A DNA stretch of 27,923 bases, from positions 1-27,923 of the forward strand of contig QXVZ01003090.1 in assembly GCA_008931825.1 (NCBI GenBank). Reading direction: 5' to 3'. The translations under genes were made by a program, and so were the position numbers. Position 1 is the stretch's first letter; every line of letters starts with the position of its first letter. The stretch is from Phallusia fumigata. Its lineage: Eukaryota; Chordata; Ascidiacea; Phlebobranchia; Ascidiidae. This document shows, piece after piece, positions 1-10,000 of the stretch. Under the pieces are notes generated by a model. That model saw only the letters and a list, made by a program, of their open reading frames with translations. It was not told where the DNA came from and did no database searches.

Positions 1-745
1 AAAAAAAAAGAAAAAAAACAGAAAAAAAAACAAACAGAGTGAAAACAATGGGGGTCCCCTTCAGGAAGGGGACCCATAAATACTATAAAATACTTTGCAT
101 TGAATCAACCATCAAAATAGGAAACTTCTAGGTGACTTGCTTTGTTAAATAGTGCTGTTTTAAAATTTCATATTTTGGGGCCCTGTGGGTGAATCGATGG
201 GTTGGGTAAAAAGTTGTCAGTGCACAACTTCATGTATTCATCTATCATGTGTGAAAATGTAACTAACTATGACCAACCCACAAACTTTAAAAAGCTAGTT
301 AGTTAACTGACATAGGGTAAAACACAGTAACAAATCCGCAAAAAATGACATGTTATACAAACTGTCTATATTTTATCAAATTCAGACATTTTTGGTGGGT
401 GGGGTAACTGCTGGGTATATGGAGTAAAACACATCAATAATTGCACCACAATGACATGTTATACAAACTGTCCAAATTTTATCCAATTCTGAGATTGTTT
501 AACAATTTGATCAATTTTAGGGGGCTAATGGGGTTACTGCTCAAGGCTATGGGGTTAAACTAAACTGATGACAAACCGCCTTGACTATATGTACCAGCTG
601 TGAAAATTTTATCCAAATCCTTCAAACATTTCATGCCAAAAGTGTGTGGACAAACTGCAGGGTAGGAAAAAACAAAGAAGACAAAAAAACAAACGATTGA
701 AAACAATATGTTCAGGAAGGGGACACATAAAAATGCAACAAAATC
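1..745. repeat. hairpin-ended intronic repeat, left copy
   Basis: This stretch starts with an A-rich run and GAAAACAATGG. A perfect hairpin follows: 11-bp arms GGGTCCCCTTC (52-62) and its complement (65-75), with a 2-base loop. Then comes a block (about 110-270) shared with 6370-6540, with ATAGGAAACTTCTAGGT and TCATCTATCATGTG. Two degenerate GGGGTAACTGCTGGG... subrepeats follow (about 398 and 517), then a second, one-armed hairpin end (about 693-735) close to the donor of HOIP exon 5. No coding frame is seen. I cannot assign a known transposon class. Confidence 0.6.
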
Positions 746-755
746 TGTTATATAC

Positions 756-1013
756 CTTGGAAAGTTTCAGAAGTTATTGATTTCTTTGCTACGCCCTGTT
801 GTGTCGTACTTTTAGCTGAACTAGAAGCAGGCAACAATGGTCTGAATCTGGAACGTAGATGTTTCACCCGATTTGGATTTTGATGCCATATTTTATCACA
901 TTTTTCGCATTGTAGTTTGTTGCAAATGCTGCATCTAAATTCAGCTAGTGTTTGGCCACAAACAGCACACATTTCATCAATTTCATAATCTGTTTCACTT
1001 AATGACAAGGTTT
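756..1013 (-). CDS. RNF31: HOIP exon 5 (B-box zinc finger)
   Basis: The acceptor is TATGTGTTTTAG and the donor CAAG|GTATAT, with phase 1 at both ends. The encoded 86 residues carry CAVCGQ, CSIC, CEKCDKIWHQNP and a final His in VKHLR. This spacing equals that of the B-box-like zinc finger of human HOIP (CFLCG, CPSC, CPACDHLFHGHP, AHHLR). All zinc-ligand positions I can align are kept. A Ser/Thr/Lys-rich linker follows, as expected before the NZF fingers. A decayed hairpin-repeat end sits just past the donor. Confidence 0.87.
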
Positions 1014-4000
1014 CTAAAACACATAAAACATTTTTTTAATTTACCATCCGTGCACTACTGAACCTTAAGTTAATTATTAAAAATCTATGTTTAAATATAC
1101 TATCACACTTTTCCCTCTTTTATGAAGCTGCTTTTTACAATTTAAGTGGGTTGAAAAAGCAAACAAAGTTGGTACTTGCCTTTGGTAATTTGGGTGGAGG
1201 CATTTTCTTGGAATGGCTACAAATCAATAAGTTTTAAAGTTATCTCATTTTTATTTTATGATGTAAAGTAACTTGGCATATCTGTCATTAAACAACATTA
1301 AAAGTGGATTGAATGGATTTAATCAGAAAAATAAGAAGGTGGTCTTCAGGATTTGGCTTTTGCACAAACACTTTGACCCAGTTTTAATGCAATATATAAC
1401 TAGAGAAGTGACATTCTCAGTATAGCCATTGCACATACACTACAACCCCTTAAATAATATTTTTCACACATATATATATAAGCCATTTTGCTGCATTGCA
1501 TTGAATTCTTACAATGGTATTGTAATGGATAACTTTGCAACAGGTTTATGAGTTAAGCAGTGGTTTAATTGGTCATACAACCTGTCAACCACTTCCTTTG
1601 TGCATATCGTACTTTGTTTATAGCAGAGAAACCAGTGTTAAAACCCATAGATTTGTATACATGGACATTTAAACTGGATTTAAATAGTAACCTAAGATAA
1701 CCAACCAGTGATGTGTTGGGATATTGTTGAAGAATTTGCATTGGTTTGTAATATGGCAGAAACGCTTGATTCTTTGGATGGGCATTCTGGAAAAAATATT
1801 AGTTAAACAGGCAAATTTATTGGCACTAAAATCATGCTTAAACTCCTACTTTTACCTCTAAAACTACTTCTTTACAATAAATTCAGCAATAAAAAGGTAA
1901 CACAAAGGAGGGGGTAGCAAAACAGCAACCCACTTAGGCATATCATTGCTAAGTTAAGGTATATCACTTAGGCATTGTTGCCAAGATGGCTGAGTTTAGT
2001 CGCCAGGATGGCCTTTAGTCTTGAGCCACAAAGATGGCCGAGATTTAGTGAAACTGCCCTTAGCTCCAAACACCAGGGTTCCAATCCTGTATCAATCATT
2101 TTGTATTCAATTAAAACCATGGGACACTAAACACAGTTCTGTTCATAACTCCTATCAAAAATATACTGGCCCAAATAGTTCTCTTTCACCCCGGATAACT
2201 CTTTCTACCCCGGACCACTTTCACAAAACTGGCTCTAGAATCTGGAATTTTTAGGTGAAAAGCACAATTTTTCACTACCTCCCATTTCGAAAATATTAAT
2301 TTTCGAGCGAATAACAGCATCGCAAATGAAAGGGGAATCTCCCGCCTTGCATCTAGGCTACTTTCAGCTGTCTGTGAGCAGTTAAAGGGTGTTTATTTGC
2401 CATGTACTGGCAAGACCTTTTCAAACTTTTTGCAAACTGTGGTAAATTGCTTGTTTTGGGGCATGGTTGCAAATGAAATACTCACTGCCTAACTATGAGG
2501 TATATTGGTTAGATTTTGGTGACTAAAACACCCATGTAATGTCAGACTAGGGATGGGCAATTCAGAATAGTATATTATTTTAGAATATCCTAGAATAGTT
2601 AAATTGAATCCAAAATACCGAAACCTATTCTATTTTTATTTTACTTCATGCAAAGCGAAACAATCAACATCTACAAATTTATTACTTGTAAGTTTACAAC
2701 AAAATGAGTTTATTGGAGTGTTACATTCAGGGTTTCCACATTTTTGCTTGTCAGGCGCGAATTTGATGGAAGCCATGGGCGCCGATTCCCGGAGTGGCAG
2801 CCAATATAAAAAGTATTCGGTATTATATTCTTAAATTCACTTGTACTCCGCGTCACTTGTACTACAGGTACTGATAATATCAGCGATTACTGAGAGTATG
2901 GTTTTGTTATGTTAAACCAACAGACATACATTTGTAATTTGATCACGTGTCGGACCGCTTTAAAAATTTACCAAACACGTAAATGAATGAACTGTGAATA
3001 ATTCTTACCTTAACAATGAAATAAAAAGAATATCTGCGCATGTGTGCATTACGCGAAAACGCATGTAATTGATCGAAAAGTTGTCTGCGTGTGTGTGCTA
3101 ATTGCACCACCTTTGCGTGAAAAAACAAAACAAGGGAACGAGTAAAATCATGAAGTTTGCAAACGCGATATAAACCGATTCCTATTTTGGATTCGGATAG
3201 TTTAGGATTCGACTAGGGAAAAATTTCATTTTGTGTCCATTGACAGTCGTTTTATTGTAGTCTAACAGAATAGTACTTTTTATCATCTGTAGTTAAGTTA
3301 TTTTTAAAATATTTTTATAATTCGTTGAAACATCACCGTAGATATTTCTTGACACAAGGAACAGTTCTTCCATCCACATACAATGCACTGAATGTATTTT
3401 TACGCAGCCATGGCTTATTATCAGGCCCCAATGACGAATTTATTTAGCATCTATATGTAGACATTTTACGGTAGTCACGAAATCGTCTATTTATAGGCGA
3501 TCGGGGTGGAAAGAGTTAAAAGCGACATACTTTATTCATCAAAAGTTTCGGCAATAAGTAATGCCATCATCAGTGACACAATAAGATTGCACGAAACACA
3601 CAGATATTTATGCACGTTAGTGCAGAAACGTGATGATGATAACATGCGACAAAATAAAGCATGTCGCTTTTTAGAACTATTTGGGCGAGTATATCTTTTT
3701 TTGATAAAACCATGGCAGTATTCATATTTGTTAAGATTTTAATCAAGCTAAGTTAAACTGAATGTCAATACAAACTCTACAAGTTTTGGGGAAGTGAGAA
3801 AAGAATTTGCAGTTCTGGGTCAACTGGGGTTAAAAGTTACAGTGCACAGATTCGGATGCTCATCCATTATCAAGTGTACAAATTTAAAGCGTAAAAACAA
3901 TATGCATGCCTTTTATAGAAAGGGGACCAAAACTAACCTTTAGCAACATTGAAAGTTCTAACTTCAGAAGAACAATATCGGATGTTACAGCCAAAACCTC

Positions 4001-7000
4001 CTGCACATTTGGATCAGAAAACATATCGGGAAAAGTGTAGCCATCCTCGATTCTCTTAGTGTACCCAAGAAGTTGCAAAATGTCTCTTGCTCCCTAAAGG
4101 CAATGGTAAGATAATCGTACAAGATTCCTTTATAAAAAGTCCTGAAAGATATTTCAACAAAAACAATCTACCGACTTCTAAAAAACCAAGTTGCATAAAC
4201 TAACAGTTCTCCATTGTAAATGTCTATCAGATTTTCTCAGGTATTTGCCACATTTTTAACACTTTCACTGCAAACTATGAGATACCTTTCATAACAATAT
4301 TGTTTGTTTTGCCAGATACAAGTGTACTCATAGTAGATCTATTAAATTGTAACGTGCTTAAAATAAGTTGGCATCAGAAGCTAACATTGTGCGAGCGTTG
4401 TGGTAACACCAAAGACACCTTTTCTTTGTGTTTATCTATGAGTTAACTTGTATCATAGCACCTGTCAGGAAATATATGAAGTAAAACATTTTATCAAAAT
4501 ATTTTATCAAAAACAGCGTGTAAACGAGTGTGCACAATTCGTCTGCCTTGTGTGTGAATGCGAGTGGCATTCACAGACACTACAGCGCTGATAAAACACC
4601 GTTCGTTTTCTTGTTAGCTAATGCTAAGCCGCGAGAGTTCAACGTGACAGTTAAAAATAACACTACACAGGCGCAACAAGTAACAGGACGATCGCAACGA
4701 TTTTCTGCAGCATCAGCAAAAATTTAAATGCATCGTTGATTATGCATCTCATTTGAGTTGTGCAATTGTGGTGGCATCAGTTGCCTTACTGGCTTAGACT
4801 TTTCGATTACAAACTTTTTTGCAACCTTCACACCTAACTGTAGCCACTGCACGTCTGACATTGTTCAGAGTTGGATGTTTAAAGGAAAATCACTTACAGG
4901 AGATGTAATAGAAGAAACTAGGTACCTTTCAAATATTAAATAAACAGTCCATTATTGTTGTTTTCTTACATACATTGTTGTGTGTCATCCTGCCCAAATT
5001 AATATAAGACTTGGATTTGAAACAACTTTTTTGGAATAGCTAGCTATTCTACTTTGAACATCCCTAGCCTTTACAGGTAAGTTACTTAAATATACATGCG
5101 CACATCCGCATCCAAAGTGCATTGTGCCTACAGTAACACAATCATTAAAGTTTACAGCTTTTAAAATCGCTGATATAGAAACCTGTATTTAAACTAGAGA
5201 GATGGCGTTCTCCATATTTTCATTCCACATACACTACCACCTTAAAATGATGTTCTCCACATATATCATTTTCTTCATTACATTGGATATGTATTCAATA
5301 CCCGCATTACATTGGGTCCATAATTGCTTTGGCATTTAAAACATGATTGTTTCTGCTAGCATAAACATATAGATCCCCACACACATGCAATTACTGAATA
5401 GTAGTGACGTTTAAGGACATGATCACTTTAAAATTTCCATTTATAATCTATCTAAATCATTTCTTACATTATGTCAATTTCAATCTCAATGTCAAAAGCA
5501 TGAATTAAACCCCACAGTCACACTAACCAATAGATTGACCTGCAGTGACCTTTGGCCGAGCAGGAGCAAAACGCAAACTGTAACGACCGTTTTCACTGCA
5601 GTTTCCAACAACATTGCGCTTTTTAATTAACCAAATAGAGGCCTACATTCTACTGAACAAGAGAGTGCAGTTGTAAATGAGAGCAAAGTAATTGTAATGT
5701 ATTATCTTTTACAGTGTTATTTAGCAAACACACCTCGGTTAATACTCTCAACGTAAAGCAGTGGTGTAGTATCAACAGCTGGGATTCGTCTGGCACAAAA
5801 AATAATAATCTCTATATATATGTTGGGAGGTGTTGCATGTATGATACATACAACTACATAGTAATGATCTATACTGACCATACGGCAGCGAAATGGCAAA
5901 ACTAAAAAGAAAAACAAATAAATAAGATGCTGTGCCGCACTGTCTTCCACATCGCAAAAAAGGAAACATATTAAGGTCATCAATGCCTAATTTTAATCAG
6001 CGAAATGCCCACTTTGCCACCCCCAATAAACACCAGTTTATGTGTGAAGTAGCAGCCTGTTACCAACTGCGTTGTGTCGCTTGTGTCGTAAACTAGTCTA
6101 CAACTCCCTTGGGTCAGATCATTTACATTTGGGGCAAAACAGTCAGTATTTAAACACATATTTGCAGCTGTAAGGATAGATACTTAACCGATCAGGCCAA
6201 ATTTTTAACAACCATTGAGACATATGTACAGTTTAAATTTCAATACATTTGGATAAGTATGTCTAAAGTTAGGGGCATGTAAACAAAAAACTGAATATTT
6301 GGGGTTAAAAAGGTAAAAAATGGGTGAAACCGAATTAAAGTCACAAAACACCTTAAAATACCCTGCATGTATCAACAATTAAAATAGGAAACTTCTAGGT
6401 AATTTACTTTGTTAAACATTGCTGTTTTAAGAACTTCACATTTTGGGGGCCTGCGGGTGAACCAATGGGTGAATTGGGGTAAAAAGTTGTCAGGGGGGAA
6501 CTTCAGATACCCATCTATCATGTGCGAAAATTTAAAGAAATTCGAACAACTCCTTCTTGACCAAAACGTGGGAACAAACTCGCGTTAGACACAGTAATGA
6601 AATACATCACAGAACATCAGTTCCGTAAGGCTTGGTGTTAAAATGATAAAATATGTTGATTTAAATTCAAATTTCCATTGTCACTATCGTAATGGGCATT
6701 TTTGTTGCTGTACTGGCACTTCGCTGTGTTATATGAAGTTGATCCTTTGCTTAGTTACAAGCAAATACGTGTCAGCGTTGAACAAGAGCAAGTGTCATTA
6801 GGCGCAGTATACACATAGATGCAGGTGCAAAGGAACCTGGCATGCTGACAAACCAATCCCCTTAGTTGCACCCATGCTATCAGCCACTTGCAAAGGCATA
6901 AGATGAACAAAATGCTTTTTCCTTGCAGTACCCCCATAGTGTGGAAAACTTTTGTAACATATCAGGGTTTAGAAGGGACAAAAACTAATTGGCCAAACAA

Positions 7001-10000
7001 ACTTATAAATTCACGTAAACAAAAAAAAACTAGAAGGGTGGCTTTCCCCATATTGCCATTCCACATACACTATCACTCAATTTATAAGAACCACATATTC
7101 ACTACATTATTTCACATTGGGTCCCATAGTTACCTAAGCTTTTTATGGCATGATTGTTTCTGCAGGCAGAAACAGATGGGTCCCCACTAATGCAAAGTTG
7201 TAGATTATGCATTTGTCAAGATACATGTCAAAATTGTAGCAGATGTTTTAAATACGTTTTATTTAATCTAGAGTTGGTGAATAAAAAAATAACTAGGAAA
7301 CTGAAATGACACACCAGTGCGGTCAAATCAAACCTTATGTAGGCTTAGCAGTTCAACTTTTAGAGCTTTATGAACACAGCAATGTTCCATTATTGCATGT
7401 TTTTCAAATTGTTTAAATTCCGTCCGGTTTTCACATTGTTTAAAAATTTGCATTTTTGGGGGTGATCAAGGAAAATGCTGGGTCTATGAGGTCAAATAGA
7501 GAAATCGATACACCATGGTGGCATCTTCTACCAACTGTGCCAATTTTCTGTTCTACAAACTGTACCAATTTTAACAAATTTAGACATCAATTGATAATTT
7601 GACCCATTTTAGGAGGCTAGCGGGGTAACAGCTGGGGTTATGGGGTCAAACAATGAATTTTATGCAGCAGAATGGCATGTTCTACAAATTGTGCCAATTT
7701 TAACAAATACAGACATTGTTTAATAATTTGACCTATTTTAGGGGGCTACTGAGGTAACGACTGGGGCTATTGTGTCAAATTGATAATTTGATACACCACA
7801 ATGGAACGTTCTACAAACTTGTTTAAAAATCTGAACATTGTTTAAAAATTTGACCCACTTCAGGGCGCTAGCAGGGTAACTGCTGGGGTATTGGGGTCAA
7901 ACAAGAAAATTTTTGCACCACAAAGACATGTTCTACAAGCTGTGGAAATTAAAACAAATTTGGACACTATTTCGAAATTTGACCCTTTTTAGAGGGCTAT
8001 TGGGGTAACCCCTGAGTCTATGGAGTTAATCAAAATGGAAAGTACACCACCATGACCATATCTACCAAGTGTGAAAGTTTTATTCAATTCCATCAAACAT
8101 ACCATGTCAAAAGTGCATGGACAATCTGCAGGGGGGAAAAAAAGAAAAAGAAAGACAGAAAAAAACAGAGTGAAAACAATATGTGTCCCCTTCAGGAAAG
8201 GGGACCCATAGTTTTTTAAGATATTTGTAAAATAAAAAAACCTACCACAATTGTATCGACTTTGTTTTTAAAAACCGAGTTGGATAATCTAACAGTTCTC
8301 CATTGTGAAGGTCTATCAGATTTCATTAGGTTTTTGCCATATTTTTCCAAGACTTCAAGTCCCACGATTATTTTTTGAAGATTCAATCCACCATACTAAA
8401 CAAAGACAAACATGTACACTGATTATTCACCTAAAACTGTATTTGCAACTCACAAAAACAAATTTTCATACTATAAGGACAAATCTTAAATGTTTTTAAT
8501 GTTTAAAACTGAACTGGTGGCTTTCACCATTTATCAATGCACTTATATACATTTCCACTACCCTAATAATGTTTTCACATCTGCAATTTCTATTTATTGA
8601 ATTGGGTATTAATTCTTGCATTACATTGGGTCCCTAATTTCCTTGGAATTTTACAACATAGTTGTTTCTGTATGGCTCCCACACACATGTAATTGCTAGT
8701 TGGTAGTAGTGATGCACCGAATCGCGTAAATCCGGTTCGGAACGAAACCGAATATTCGGCAGTTTTTGCCGAATAAATTCGGCCGAATCAACCGAATCAT
8801 TTGTGACATCACGCGAACCCGTACGTTACGCTTTTGACAGAATCACATAAATTTTGCGGCCATGCAAAACAGTCGTGCTACAACAGGATAGTTGTGTAAT
8901 TGTGTTGCAGTATTATCTTAGTTCTGTGGGTTTTAATGCTGCCTCGGCCATCGTTGCCAGCTTCCAAATGAATTACTGATCTTTTACCGGGGGTGGACCA
9001 TAACTTACCGCAAACAGCAGCAAAAACACCCTATTTAACAGTTTTGTTACGTAACTGAACAATCATATGTCCTTTGTTGCACTTTTTCGTTGTTAGGCCT
9101 ATTACTTAAAGCGCAGTTTGAAAGATTGAGTGATACGTAATAACACACGCAACACGTGTCTTTTTCGCCTAATTACGTGTCCATAATCTGACATTGTAAA
9201 ATACAAACATTGTTTTGGGTGAAGACAAATATCACTAAGGCCCGGACACTTGGTGTGCTAGAACGTTATTTTCTGTGTGCGTAAAAGTTCGGTTTTGACC
9301 GAATCGTAACAAATTATTCGGCCGAAACCGAATCTTCGTCAAAATCGCTGATTCAGCCGAATAAATTCGGCAAACCGAATCTTCGGTACATCACTAGTTA
9401 GTAGTGTTAAAGGCATGGTCAGTTTAAGATTCGGATTGAAAATTTTAAGAATACCATTTTGAATGTAACCAAATCCTTTCTAATACCATGCCAATTAAAA
9501 TCTAAAATAGCATGACTTAAACCCCATAGCCACACTAACCAATTGGTTGACATGCAGTACCAAACTACAAACTCTAAAGGACCTTATCCAATGTAGTTTT
9601 TAGTAGGGTTGGCAAGCCTGTCAATTGAAAGCACTTTTTTTAACGGGTCAAATATGTTTTTAACTTTGAAAGCAAAAACTGTCAATTTTCCTAAGCTTGC
9701 TTTTAAATTTGAGTTTGATCATACCCTTCAAACAAAAAAGTGTAGGGTATTGTTTTGTAACACCAATTGAGTGTTTGTAAGGGCAACTATTTATACAGGA
9801 CTTTCATAATTTTCATAGCGATGTGAAAGCTAAATGTTTTCCTTTTCACAAACCTACATATAGATACATATATGAGCTAAAACCTTTATATGGTTGGGGG
9901 TATTTAGTGTAGAATATTGAATTTTTAGGATTCAAATCCTTGAATATTTTTTCAATTTATATTGGGAAATTGGAACCAATACTATTTTATCCGAATCGGC

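Larger units (their letters stand above)
4100..6240. repeat. intronic segmental duplication, copy A
   Basis: Blocks of this stretch recur in the same order in copy B (8220-11010). These are the dead exon, the block with CACATACACTACCA and GCATTACATTGGGTCC (about 5195-5410), the block ending in CACACTAACCAATAGATTG (5410-5545), and the block with CACCAGTTTATGTG and CGATCAGGCCAAA (about 6000-6225). The copies are clearly diverged by substitutions and indels. Copy A carries a separate repeat insertion (about 4500-5066) and lacks the hAT element at 8707. No gene of its own is seen, and the short open frames here do not look coding. Confidence 0.6.

Noticed and set aside
2548-5066. A single 2.5-kb hAT element bounded by TAGGGATG and CATCCCTA
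   Set aside because: It would enclose HOIP exon 3, and the flanking octamers (TGTCAGAC and GCCTTTAC) do not match. Two separate copies are more likely.
5717-5983. Minus-strand hydrophobic open frame of 88 residues
   Set aside because: It lies within the duplicated intron segment, is not kept in the other copy, and has no HOIP-like content.
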